In this document: positions 40,338 to 52,109 of the stretch, one piece after another
Position numbering within the stretch: position 1 is the stretch's first letter
Layout: every line of letters begins with the position of its first letter
Notes under the pieces: generated by a model
What the model was told of the DNA's origin: nothing
Databases searched by the model: none
The model's input: only the letters and a program-made list of their open reading frames with translations
Translations under genes and position numbers: made by a program
Assembly (NCBI GenBank): GCA_022225965.2
Contig: JAKJXP020000115.1
Span: 1 to 64,000 of the forward strand
Source: Diatrype stigma
Lineage: Eukaryota > Ascomycota > Sordariomycetes > Xylariales > Diatrypaceae
DNA: 64,000 bases
Direction of reading: 5' to 3'

Positions 40338-43299
40338 TTAAACTTATATATCAAGGCTTGGAAGAACATCCTACTTCCAGAGTGAATGGGCACAGGCTGA
40401 CGGCCCTCGTTTGATACCTAGTGCCGAGAGGATCAACATACGCGTCAGTGTTGGAATCTAAAGTTGCGTTTGGAGTTGATACTATACAGTCAAACTCTTC
40501 GACTTCATGGGACGACTCCGGCTATCAGGACCCACGGCTGATTCCAACACCCGGGACCTTCATCCCACATACGAGCCTAGGATAAGAGCGGGCTCATCAA
40601 TACTTCTATACCTAGTAAAAAGCGGTTCGATAAGAGTTTCCAGTACGATTGGCTCATAGAGTTGGAGAACTGCCGGATACGTATGAGCACCCGCTCGAAT
40701 ATGGCATATTTGCGTCAGATGCATATACGGATCTCGCGGTGTTGACTAAGTAGATAGGATGAAAGTTGCCAACTAAAATGCCAACTGCGAATGTCGTAAA
40801 ATAATTCCTCGAATAGTAGCGGTGCGGGCGGACCCTTATCAATAGCCCTAGCTGTCATATACAGTGATGATACTGTTATAGTCTTAGCCATGGAGCCAAC
40901 GTGTCGGGGGATTTGGCAACCTGGATGAAAAACAGAAAGTAAGTCTTGTCAGTATAAGTGACTATCTCGAACCCATTTCCTCCCATGGAGCCCAAGAGGG
41001 AGACTTAGGGCTTCGGTGATAATCCTAGGGTAAAAATTGAATCAATTGCAAGGTTGACCGATGGCGTGAACGTTTCATGCCACATATGCCGCGCCGATCT
41101 AGTCATCTATCGGGAAGAATTCGTAACAGTCGGTTGTCCTGGTCTACCTCTAGAATTCGCAGTTTTTACACGTGGGCATGAAGATGTGCCCAGCGTCCAT
41201 ACCCATTTATGGACACCGACGTCGCCGTGGAAGCAGACGCTATTGATGCCACTCCACAGAGATAGTTCGTAGATGAAGCGGAGTAGAATGATGTTTTTGA
41301 GTATGAAGTAGATGAAGGATATATCATATATGAACAGAACAGGGTATCGGTGCACTCCACTCCACGTCATGGCCATGTACGAACCATCCCCATGGAGGGT
41401 AGTGGACGGGTCCACGAGCGTACCAAATACTGGGTTATGGATTGCTTGGACTAAAAGTCTTCGACATGGTTGCCAAGATAACTTGTCCACGAAGGTCCTT
41501 GGTCCGACCAACCCCTGCCGTCGAAGGACCTTGGTATGAGCTAACTCTGTTTTTGAAGTGTCGACGAGTGTCTACGAGCAGATCTTCGTGTCTATATCGT
41601 GGATAAATTCGTGGACGCGCGGAGTTGATTGATACCCTGTGTATGCATGAATGCGATGACAAGTTCTTCTCTTGCCAATTCCTGGGCGTAACCCACGTGT
41701 GGATGTGGGACGGCGCAATTTAGGCTCATTATCACTAGCACTCGTTTCCGGAGGCTTGGCTGCCTCGTGATTATATAATTCTCTTATGAGTAGTAATCGG
41801 TGACCTAACTGGGTACTGCACCTGAGACAGTAATGCGTGGAGTTATGTTATGAACTCATGCTTGAAGACGACTACATCGTTGACGAGATCAAGTAGTATT
41901 TCTATCTCGATGGAAAAGATAAGTAGGTGCACTGTATATAACTCATATGTAAATAGCAATGACGCCCTCATTCAGACTTTCTAGTATAGTGAGTCCGTAG
42001 ATACTGCCTGCGACGACAACCCCCCTCCCCCGCGTGCTGGTGTTTATCTAATAGGTAACCCCTAACCCCCTAAGCCCTGTTTAATGTCATCATCCCGCTG
42101 CGCGCTATGCTGCGTCATACACACTAACATGATATCCCCTGCTAACGCTTACTATGATAAAAGGTTCTTACTGTAAACTAAGATCTACGATCCCGGGAAT
42201 GGAGGTACGTAAGACACAGATCTCTCGGCATGGTCTCGTAGTAACGTTAGCTTCCAGTTAGCTATGAATACGACCCATACGTAGCCTACAGGTTCACGTA
42301 TTATAGCATTTTGTTTATGCCGCAAATTGGTTATAGAGGTGGGCACCCAACGCTCGGTGACAGGGGCTCGTTTTAAGACCCCTCTAAGCCCCTCTGCGGG
42401 TACGTATTTTAGGGCTGAGAGCGGGGTGTGCGCATGGCAATACTAGGATCTGACTGAGCGCTCTGGTTCGATTTTCGTTGTTGGCTCAAATGACCTGTAT
42501 ATAGATACGTCTGTTGGTACTATGCCACCTTGTTGTACTCTGAACAATCACGCAAGGAGAAAGTCGAGTGGAGTTAGCCCCTTTATACGAGTTACAATAC
42601 CAAGCACTGCCACCTACCGAATAGGGTAGGTGGCTGCCCCCCCTAAATATCAATCCGGAGGTTACCCGGTATATCTTTCCCCATAAAAACCTCCTTGAGC
42701 CGTCAGATCGATCTTCCAAGCCACTCTCAACCGGGCCTTGGTCAGCGTCAGAATGTACTTAAGCTTGTTTCAGCTCCTCTCAGCCCTGTCGTCGTTATCT
42801 GCGTGGGGAAGTTGAGCTGAACTCCTCACTGCTACCTTTCCCGACCGACCGTATAAGAAATCGGTTCTAAATATATTTAAAGGGGTTTAGTGGGGGCCGG
42901 TCTGCGAGTAAGGGTCTTGATTTACGGATTTGTCTAGGTCTGTCTATCGATCTACATCGTATTGCATGAGCCCATGTCATGATGTCTAAGTACCTAGCCT
43001 CGACGAGTCCTGTGTGTAGATCATCGCTTTCACCTTCCGTAACAGCAACAACAGTAATATGCATAATCCGTCGATGTTGGCCATACGGCGTCGGGAAGCC
43101 CGCGTTTTCATGGCCTCAATGAAAGTTGCAAAACATGGCTTACAGCCTATATAGAGGTCGTGTGCGACCTACGATCTCTCGAGTCTATAGCAATGCTGCC
43201 AACACCCCTTTCTTCATTGTAACCCGTCAGTCTTTTCTTCAAGGCCGATAGAGCCTTTTCGTTCATTCTTTTGTCTACTTCTAAGACCTCCTATTCACG
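40338..43299. other. Gene-free, probably decayed region
   Basis: About 3 kb with only short, overlapping frames; the longest, 134 codons at 41107-41511 on the minus strand, has no recognisable motif. Features seen: 9-bp inverted arms AAGGTCCTT/AAGGACCTT near 41489-41533, and a 10-bp inverted repeat at 42609-42634 (arms GCCACCTACC/GGTAGGTGGC). It adjoins the dead methyltransferase and probably represents an eroded locus. No transposase was recognised. Confidence 0.55.
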
Positions 43300-44727
43300 A
43301 TGAGATTCACTACCGCTTTCGCCGCGGCTGCGGCGGCCGCAACGTGCTGCGCTACACCAATGCCCATCCACGTTGAATCTAGGGCGGCTCCCGACACGGC
43401 TAGCCTCATCCGACAGGGTCTTGATCTCGCCCAGAGCAACGACGTGTCGACCGAGGGCACCACGGATATCGATATGACGGGGTCTTGGGTCAACGACACT
43501 CTTTTTGACGGGTATGGAAGCCCAATGGTTCACCCCCAGTACCAAGAACTTGCATCTAACCATAGTGGTTTTACAGACGCTGGGATAGCAACGATGGATA
43601 TGTCGACCTGACCGTCACTTGCATCGAATGCACCAGTAAGGGGGTGGCGACTGTGGAAGTCTGGGAGGATCTCTTTGATCCGTCCCTGAAGTTCAGCTTT
43701 AAGGATGCCGAGTTCTTCGTCAACGTCGCTGTCAACATCTCGGCCGCCCAGTGGATCGCTATTGACCTATTCGCTTCGCAGACCCCGATCGGTATCCGGG
43801 TCCCCGGGTTGACCGTCGGTGTCGTTTTCATCATCGACTTAGTTTTCAGTCTGGCGGAGGAGCTGGACGTCACGGGCGGCTTCTGGGTCAAGTTGCCTGA
43901 TGATGCTTTCGTTGAGGCAGGCATCTTCAGTGGCGATATTGGCGATGCCGACTTGTGAGAAACCCCAAGAACCATTGGTTTTGAAGACCCTTCACTAACC
44001 CAGAGCAGTGAGGGTATGTCCAGTGGCCAGCTACCTGTCACCGTCGACACCGGTGCAACTACTTTCAAGGCCGATCTTCGATTCCGTGTGCAAGCCGGTG
44101 TTGAAGGCGACACTTCGGATTACGGCATTGACATCGGTGCGGGTGCCGTCATTGCCATATACGCGAATGTTCTCGAATACGTTACAGTCTTCGAATATGA
44201 CACTCCGGGCTGTCTCGTCGAGGCTCAGGCTAACTTTAACCTCAACGTTGGCGCTTAGTAAGTGATCTTCGACCATCGCTTGATCTCTTAGCCGATCACT
44301 GAACCTATGATGTTATAGTGCCCGTCTCAGTGTGGTTATCGGACCGACCGTCATCGGACCTACGCCGACTGCGTCGACGACGCTGCTCGCCGGACCGACG
44401 CTGACGCAGTGCCTCTACCAAGGCGGCAACAACTTTACCAGCAGCACGGTCACGTTGACCTCGACGGAGGCCGCTGAAAAGCGAGCGGTTGTAACGGCCG
44501 CGCCCCGTGCTGCCAACTCGGTTTACACTCTCCACAGGTGTAACGCTGCAGCCGTTAACTGCCCGGAGGGTTTTGGCGAGGACGTCGTTGTTACCAAGAC
44601 TGCGGCCGTCCATGCGCTTGCCGCGACTCCCATCATTGCCAAGAACACGTTCAACGTTGCGACTGGCCCTGTCACGCTTGCACCGCTGGCTACTCCTATG
44701 GTGGGAACGTTCGTTCCTTCTTCTTAG
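43300..44727 (+). CDS. Secreted protein of unknown function
   Basis: Predicted 411 aa from four exons: 43300-43511, 43589-43954, 44009-44257, 44319-44727 (introns 77, 54 and 61 nt). It opens with an Ala-rich signal peptide (MRFTTAFAAAAAAATCCATP, cleavage near residue 19-20). A probably beta-rich body follows, with hydrophobic stretches such as GIRVPGLTVGVVFIIDLVFS, one CIEC pair, and a Ser/Thr-rich C-terminal part (TASTTLLAGPTLTQCLYQG, NNFTSSTVTLTSTEAA). A dibasic EKR at 329-331 could be a Kex2-type processing site. There is no clear GPI signal. The family is not recognised. It is likely extracellular or cell-wall associated; an enzymatic role cannot be inferred. It sits in the accessory region beside decayed genes. 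Confidence 0.78.
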
Positions 44728-45496
44728 AGATGGTCGACCTATACTGTAAAGCCTCCCCTGTAGGGTATCACCAAATGTTCTTGTACATATCTTCGATAAG
44801 CCGGCATATATGGAGTGTTCTGATTTCCTCATATTTCATAGATGGTTCTGGCATTTTACGGCAATGGCACCTATATAGAGTACTTGCTCGTCCAATTCTT
44901 GGGGACAGGGAATTCGCATTGGAAAAATAGCATGCTACCAACCCGATATACATATTTTCATGCAGTACTACCAAGAGTTCCGTTTTGCTACGATGGCAGT
45001 TACTGGAGATTCTAAGCAGGGATGGGAAGATGACTTGCTTAACATACAAAATCATTAACAGTGATGGAATCCCTTAACGAGGCAGAGCGTATGGGCTGAG
45101 ACAGCATTTCAACACATTATAATGGATACAGGCCCTCATTCTGTTGAAGCTGACACTCCCCCAGTTGATGGAAGCCACGGGTACCGAGAAGAACAGATAT
45201 AAGTTCGACAGTAATATGATCGCATAGATCAGTATCATTTGCCAAGGTGTCGTGACATGTATCCGATATTTTGGCTTTGCAAATTGACTAGGTATTACAA
45301 ATGTTTCAGCTTAACCCGTAAAGCCGCATCAATTTCGAAAAAGTGCTCGAAAACATCCATTGTTTGGTTTGATCGAGACAGTTCGGCGGTGTGGTTATGA
45401 GTTGAATAGCAGCATTGATATGATGGGCCCACCGACTCTGATAGGGGCAAATCGGGGCAAATAGGGGCTGAATCTCGACGCCTGTTGCAACCGTGT
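44728..45496. other. Convergent intergenic region
   Basis: Between the 3' ends of the secreted-protein gene (+) and the N-demethylase gene (-). AT-rich, no supported gene or repeat. Confidence 0.6.
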
Positions 45497-46936
45497 TCAC
45501 GACCTTAGAAACTCGCAAATACTCTTTCCCCACCTGAACAAGCAGAGTTAGCAATTTCCAATCAATATTGATACTAGCCACAAAAGGTCATATTGGTAAT
45601 CGTAGAATTTGATGTCACTAGGAGTTGTTTAGCTTACCGTACACCCCCTTTATAAGTCCACATTCCCGGTGCATTGCCAGTTTTCAATCCTTGCACAGCA
45701 TCCGCAAGTGCTGGACCGAGGCCTTCAGCTTTGATGTCTTTGATAGAATATTGGTATGTTTTGAATGAAAACAAAATAGCCTTAGTCCTTGGTAGTCGCG
45801 TGATAGTCTGCAACTCGATCCTGACTCGAACCTGTAGGTAGATGTGAGAACAAGGCCAAGCTGTCTAATCAAGTCCAAGGGGTCTTACCTGTTCTAAGTC
45901 AACATCAATATCCTCTTCAACTTTGTCCCCTTCATTGACGTGGTTGCTGCCCAAGTTAAATAGTTCGTCATTCGTTGTTATCGACCACTGAGATCCAGAA
46001 TGGTTAGCGGTTTTCCATGTTGTATTATCGCACTATAGGTTAGGCTTAGCACTATCTCATTCAATCTTACTCACGTTGGTACGGCACGCGCTTTTGCCCA
46101 CTTCCACGCGACTGAAGAACCTCTCCATGCTGGGGCCTATCTTGTCGTACGAGGGCACAGGTCCATGGATGGCCTTGAGGTTCTTGCCTAGCTTCTGGGC
46201 CGGGTCGAACCCGGAGGGAAAGCAGCACAGGAACGCAACACATTGGTGTCCATCGGTAGTTTCGCGCAGCAGGAACATGTCATCCTCAACGGTCTGGCTA
46301 AGGGCGGAGAATGCAGCCTTCGGGTCTTCCGGTGGTTCAAGGGGCAGGCTCACATCCGTAACATGATTGCGAAACGTCTTCTCATCTCTGGAGAAGAGAC
46401 TAGGGTACCTAGCCGGGAGATAGTCCCTCAATATGTACGAATAAACCTCGCGGACGGCCTCGACCCCCTCAGGAATGCAACCTAAGACGTGAGGTGCGTG
46501 CTCGGCCATGATACGTTCACGTTCCTTGAGGCGTTCCAAGTAATTCGTATCCATTATGATGAGTTCGGATGGCATTGTTGACTTCAGTGCTATATGGAAG
46601 AGCGATAAGTATCATGAACTTGGTCGTGTTTTAGGGGGCGGGGGGTTATACCCATGGTGATATAGTAGATGGGCTTAAATGGCCGAAATTGTATCGGCTG
46701 GGTGGTTTTCCAATCAAAACCTGAGCGCGGCTGGATGTCGACAGGCTTGGCCAAGACATCTTTGCGCAGCTGTTCTCTTCCAGTAAAACTCTTCATTCAA
46801 TAGTTGTCAGACGTACTTCATTACCACGGTGGTCTGTACTAGGATCACTTGCCTTCTTGTAGTTATACACGATCCCTCGTCCGGCAAAAGCTAGTATCAA
46901 CAGCGCTATAGCCAAGACGGCATAAGGGGATATCAT
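45497..46936 (-). CDS. DUF3445 / heme-dependent oxidative N-demethylase-like protein
   Basis: Predicted 355 aa from six exons: 46936-46853, 46790-46652, 46589-46075, 45987-45889, 45831-45638, 45533-45497. It starts with a hydrophobic anchor (SPYAVLAIALLILAFAG). The DUF3445 signature follows: IQFRPFKPIYYITMA, IMDTNYLERLKERERIM, VTDVSLPLEPPEDP, FSRVEVGKSACRTNWSITT, RVRIELQTITRLPRTKAILF and a conserved end NAPGMWTYKGGVRWGKSI. The family includes a characterised bacterial heme-dependent dimethylamine-type N-demethylase, so oxidative demethylation of a small amine is plausible. The fungal substrate is unknown. Intron 1 needs a GC donor (AAG|GCAAGT, 46852-46851) to stay in phase. The other introns are 62, 87, 57 and 104 nt with GT donors. 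Confidence 0.88.
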
Positions 46937-47685
46937 CTTATGAAGCTTGATGTGATGGATGGTGTTTCAATGAAGCATGTGTATGATCAGAAGTCAAACT
47001 CGCCGGATAGGGGTCACCGGACAAGCCAAAAGGGTCGCGCCGAGCAGAGTTGGAGACTTGGAGTGACTATAGTCGTTGATAATACCCGTCTCCACAATGA
47101 CAACGCTTGATTAGTCGCGAACCAGTGCGGGACAGCGATAAGATATACTTCCCGATGCCGGACAGCCAACGTAGGTGATTGATAACCATGCCGTAACAAT
47201 AATCCAAAGGAATGGCGTTGATATGATGGACAAGGGATAGCCATTCCCGTGTAGTCTATCAGAGGTTTCTTCATTCATGATGAACGAGCGCGGTAACGCT
47301 TGGCATAGATTGAACGGAGCATGTACAGCTTTGGGGACGTCTTGCCGAGGACGTAATATTCTAGGACTCGCGGACTGGAGAAAAGAGAGCCGCATCATCA
47401 AACGGCTTGGCTACAGGAAGGTTGCAGCTCCGATCGCTTTTGTTTGACGATACGTTGTCGGAGCTGATTGGGTAGGTAGACGTTTATAGGTATATGGACA
47501 TATTGTACAGCTTAGCCTAGCACGCCCCCCTATCTTATCCTCCCAGGAGACCTTCAGTGGAGCTACAAAGACACACCTAGCTGCTCCACATCTGACCGAA
47601 CGACTTTCGAAACGATCGGTGCTCTCCGCCCCCACCCCCCTATTCTGACACTTCATCTTATTATGATAGTAGATAGCGACCGCGA
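46937..47685. other. Intergenic region
   Basis: Promoter side of the N-demethylase gene and 3' side of the dioxygenase gene. Short frames only, none supported. A G/C-rich block lies at about 47520-47645. Confidence 0.6.
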
Positions 47686-50600
47686 TCAGTCGTCTGTCAA
47701 ATCGACATACTCAGAAGTCCGTGCTTTCGTAGGTTCGGGATACTCCCATGTATCATCTGCTCGCCTTTTCAAGCCACCATTGCCCGTTGTCGGCTGTAGT
47801 CGTGGCAGGACACTGTGCTGGGCTGGGGCCGGTCCGTTCTGGTTGATGGGAGGAAGCGATACAGGGTCATAGCTCGGCTGGGTGGTTTGACCCATCATTC
47901 CGTAAGGGCCACCGGTTGGGGGCATATTTTGTGGCGGAGCCGGACGTTGTAGGAAGTAGCCGGTGCCTATCCCGGGTGCAACAGGGTTCGGAGGTTGGGC
48001 ATTCGTGGGTATGGCGGGAACGCCGGAGAGCGCTGGAGTGGGGTTGCCGAACGGGGCAGGCATGGCAGCGGGGGCCATGGTGGCAATAGGAGCGGAACTT
48101 CCATAGCCGGTCTCCTGCGCAGGAGGGGGTGGGGGCTGGCGTATCTTCTCCAGCAGAACCAACTCGCGGTACAGCTCGTCTCCCAGCAGCTTCTGCACGT
48201 AGTCGCGTGCGAAAATCCACACGCTCTCGTATAGCCTCGCGACCTTTTGTTGGAATTGGTTCACATCGTCTTGGTATTCCGTGCCGAGCTTGGTTACGAC
48301 AAGCGTGTAGCAACCCCTGTTCGGCGACGGCCCGGACTCGCACCGGAAGTACTCCTTCGGCAGCTGCCTCTCTACATGCGTGCGAAAGTTCGCAGGTTTT
48401 TGGAAACGGACTTGCGCCTCGTCGCTGGCACAAAGAAACCTATTCAGTTCCGTGCAGTGCGCGCAGTCTCTATACGGAGTGCATCGCCGCGGCTTGTGCG
48501 CCCAACCGACGGGCTTTGGGGGATAGGTCGGGGCGCCGACGATTATATACTTGCGGAAAATGACTTCAAAGAGGTCCTTCAGGGATGTAAGTGGTGGGAT
48601 CTCGTGCTTCTCTGCGACGTCTATCAGGGACTCCAGGACCTTGTTAGCGAATGAAGATGGCATATCCTCGATCTTCTTAGCGTTCCTCTCTAATGACGCG
48701 CCGTAACCCAAAGACCAGTGGCTGCTAGCAGCATTATTTGTGGTATTCTTCTCGGGACCCTTGCGGAACGCTTCTGCGACATTCTCGCAGCTTAGTTCGA
48801 GGAGCTGTTTTGCTAGGTCCTTGAAGTTGTACTTGAGGAATACATCAAGGAACTTGGTGAAATTAGCCACGACGCTCATCGCGTACTCCCAACTCGATGA
48901 GGATGTGCTGTAGGGCGTTTCATTTGATGCGGAGCTCGTAAAATCATCTATATTAAGCTTCAACTTAGGAAGAGTAGCCTCGAGAATACGCCCGGCTATG
49001 ACGTCCGCGCCCGCAAGCGAACCTCCCTCACTCTTCTGGAAGAGGCTATCAAGCAGCTTATACAGCAGAGAACGATCGGCACATTGGTTCAGTCTTGCCG
49101 TAAGCCTATCAGTGACAATTAGCAATGCCTTCGACTGGACAAGTTCAAGTCATGGTCGCGTCAGCAGGGAAGGTCATACCGAGTATTGATCCATTCACTA
49201 TCGTCCACATTTTTAGTTATCAGGTACATAACTAGGTCAAGATCATCCACCTGGAGAGATTCCTTGTTGTTGAACCTGTACATCTCAATAGAGGGGCGCC
49301 ATTGCAGATACGATTGTAACAGCTCGTCGTTACTGACGAGCAAGCCTTCGATCATGCCCAATGCTTCAGCGACTTCTCTCAGGCTTGAAAGGTCGGAAAT
49401 GAGCGGCCCAAGACTGTGCAAACTCGTCAACTTGTGGTTAAAGAATATAGAGGGGCCCGCTTACCAGTCATCCCAATCTGATTTTTGAGGAACCGAAAGG
49501 CTATTACATATTTCTGCAATCGTGGGGAGGGTTTCCTTGAGACAGTCCCCCAGACTCGAACCTCGAGGCTTCGTGTTGTTGTGGATTGCCTCCATGCTTG
49601 GAGGCCATATTACTGTTCCTATATAGTTCCCAGCCGTATTCCAGCCTTGGGGTGCTTCCGCAGCTTTCTGTATGGCCTTTCGGTAGAGTAAGCCATCTCT
49701 CAACTCTCGAGCGTTCGTCAAGATCGATTTCAGTACTGGTGCGCCTGTTTTCTTCTTCTCCAGCATGGTGTGCATGAAATCAGTGGCGTAACTTCGAACT
49801 GAGTCATCATCTAAGTGCGCTGATAAATCCTTTGAGACCATCATGAGCAGGTTAACGCTGTCTTTTCCATATCCACAAGACCCAGCGAACTGTCTCAAGT
49901 GCTCCCTCGGGACTAGCACGGCAGCCTAGCACATGTCCGGTCAACATAAACAGACACCACAGCAGACCAAGTATAGGGTGGCTTACCGAGTCATGATAGC
50001 GGTACTCTGATGGCTGACTTTCATTACCGGTATATGGACCTTCACTCTCACTGTCAGGATCCCGGTCGGCATAAGGATCACGACCTAAAATATCCCCTAT
50101 CTTGACGCTGCAGTAGAAGCCAACTTCGACTCCGTCGCAAGAAAGCAGATACTCAAGCTGGAGACATTCGTCCTCGACAAAGTCATCGGCGTCCTCGCCT
50201 TCGTTCTCAGTTTTCGTCAATCTCGCCAAGAACAGATAAAAGCCATTTCTGGCGCACAGATCATACAAGCTCTGGACTCGACCCGCGTCACTGCCTTTCA
50301 GTTGCCGCAGCGAGAGACCGTTTTTGGAATACTTATGTTCCAGTCGATACACAAGCTTTGTGGTTTTAGGAAAGGCGTCTCTCCATCTTGTGATCCATGA
50401 CTGGAGATGGTTCTGCTGCTGTACAAAGTAGCTCGCCGACGTTTTAGCGCCTGCCTCTTGGATGATGTTGTATGTCAATACCAGGCGGTATCCCGAGGTG
50501 ATCTCCTTGATTTCATGAGTCACATCGGAGTACCACGCAAGAGCTGTGAGGTCAAAAGCAGATGACTTGCTTGTTGCAAATACTCGAGCCTTGCCTGCGT

Positions 50601-51211
50601 GTGATAGATGAACATCGCCGCCCTCGTGTTTAGACGGGAGACATATGACAAGGGTCCCGACCATTCCCGGGACCTTTTCGGAGTCTTTGTGGCGTTTGAA
50701 GAATGAGCCTTCCTCGTACAGTAGGAGCTTATATGGTTCAGCCCGAATGGTCCCTGGCCTGTAAGTCCCATCAGGATTAGATACGTGATAAGTTTTGGTG
50801 GCCGACCTACATGCCAAGATTCTTTGCGGCCTCTTGAAGGAGTGTATCTAGGTAAGCCTTCCAGCTTGGATTGGAGCATTGAAACTGTTCGGTATTAAGC
50901 TCCCAAGTCTTGCGCACTGTGGTGTCCACCACGGTCTCATCTCCACGGCCGAAAGGGGCCTGCTGAGACAAGGCTTTGAGAATCTCTGCGTCGCGTGTAA
51001 CCAGTGGAAGTGGGATCAAAGAGTCTGCAATCTCAAGCCCAGGATTTGTGAAGAGCTCGTGTTGTCCTATGAAAGAAAAGTTGCCAAAGGTCTTGACCGC
51101 CTTGAGGCTTCTTAGCAAGTCGGCCTTCCATCTGCTTGCCTCCGGGCTTCCGACTTCGTCATCGGAGTCTTCGCTATCCGAGGAGAGTAGCCGGGGTTCA
51201 TTAACGCTCAT
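47686..51211 (-). CDS. Large 2-oxoglutarate/Fe(II)-dependent oxygenase family protein
   Basis: Predicted 1095 aa from five exons: 51211-50811, 50758-49987, 49925-49465, 49413-49180, 49105-47686 (introns 52, 61, 51 and 74 nt). The N-terminal Ser/Asp-rich region leads into a prolyl-hydroxylase-type double-stranded beta-helix. This has YKLLLYEEGSFFKRHKDSEK with H157 and D159, LAWYSDVTHEI with H215, and GYRLVL with R225, the expected HxD...H iron ligands and a 2-oxoglutarate-binding Arg. A long helical region with a Cys/His-containing segment (RRCTPYRDCAHC) follows, then a Pro-rich tail (RQPPPPPAQ). The C-terminus has a basic LKRR and ends YVDLTDD. This architecture is common in Pezizomycotina and uncharacterised. 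Nuclear protein hydroxylation is a guess from the tail motifs. The last acceptor (GATAG at 49106) was chosen by phase. Confidence 0.85.
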
Positions 51212-51369
51212 GGTGGATGCAATTGGGTAGATTTAGACTCGAGCTCGAACTTGAAGTCGGAGGAGGAAGGCGGGAACCCAGTGATATCAAAGATCGTGCT
51301 AGTTTTGGTAGACGTCGTGAAGTTGCGACGCGCGATCAAATAACGTGAATAGGGGTGTTTTGAATTAAG

Positions 51370-51654
51370 TACGAAGGTAGCGGCCAAAAGTAAGTAAACT
51401 CAGGTACGTATATGTACAGTCAAGATTCTGCTGCTTGATACAGTATACAACATGCTTAGCGGGCCAAGCGACTAAGTGGCCTATTAGCCACTAAAGCACG
51501 GGGCTTTCAGCACGTTCTTTGCTGCTATAAGCGTTATGCTTTAGTAGACTAAAAGCTAATTAAGCTTTCTGAGAAGTAGCGCGTACAGCTGAGCTTAAGC
51601 CATACTGTGATGGTCTGTATAGGAGTCTACTTACTTTTGGCCGCTACCTTCGTA
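51370..51654. mobile_element. MITE-like element A (about 281 bp, TA-flanked)
   Basis: The left end (51370-51401) and the reverse complement of the right end (51623-51654) agree over TACGAAGGTAGCGGCCAAAA and the following GTAAGTA, then ACTC after a single mismatch. That makes terminal inverted repeats of about 30 bp. Each end is bounded by TA, the target duplication of Tc1/mariner/pogo-type transposons. The interior of about 220 bp has no ORF, so it is non-autonomous. Near-identical arms suggest fairly recent insertion. No transposase source is in the window. Confidence 0.8.
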
Positions 51655-51856
51655 AATCGGTAAAATCGCGTTAGCGCGTCCGGGCTTTCGCGTGCCCACG
51701 TGACAAGCTCCATGAAGGTACAGCGACGAAGCGTAAGACCAAATCGCTAACTTGAAGATGATACTATACATCGTCAGTTATAGTTTAAGGTTTTGAAGGC
51801 ATCAATCACTTTCAACTGCGCTGTGTTTTACATATTCTGCTGCCACCACCAAACTA

Positions 51857-51945
51857 TACGAAGGTTACGGCCAAAAGTAACCGGACTTCTGCTACTACTT
51901 ACTGGCAGTGGGGATGTCTGGTTACTTTCGACCGCTACCACCGTA
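51857..51945. mobile_element. MITE-like element B (about 85 bp, TA-flanked)
   Basis: The left arm TACGAAGGTTACGGCCAAAA continues GTAACCGGAC. The right arm in reverse complement is TACGGTGGTAGCGGTCGAAA continuing GTAACCAGAC. About 25 of 33 positions match, and both arms resemble the arms of element A 200 bp away. It is flanked by TA on both sides. With more diverged arms it is likely an older or internally deleted member of the same family, too short to code for anything. Confidence 0.7.
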
Positions 51946-52109
51946 CCCCTATTCTGGTTACCGGTTATCAGACATAACTAGTAACTAGGCGATGGCAACT
52001 AAGTGTTGGTAACTATTCGTGTAGATATGGAATCGCACCATGAATAATCCGACACAGCACATAGTCATAAGACGGTGTCGTGTTTATATTGGTCAAATGT
52101 TCCGGCGCC

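Larger units (their letters stand above)
51212..52109. other. Intergenic region hosting two MITE-like elements
   Basis: Separates the dioxygenase promoter from the 3' end of the carboxypeptidase gene. Besides the two inverted-repeat elements listed separately, no gene or RNA is supported. Confidence 0.7.

Noticed and set aside
41107..41511. 134-codon minus-strand frame in the decayed region
   Set aside because: No recognisable motif, overlaps other frames, composition like surrounding non-coding DNA.
42040..42090. CCCCTAACC-like sequence as a second telomeric repeat
   Set aside because: Only isolated CCTAA words, not a tandem array of the telomere unit.
42455..42490. GGTTCGATTTT reminiscent of a tRNA B box
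   Set aside because: No matching acceptor stem, A box or cloverleaf around it.
36001..44000. Possible secondary-metabolite gene cluster
   Set aside because: Only one intact methyltransferase and relics are present. No core synthase, P450 or transporter was found in the segment.
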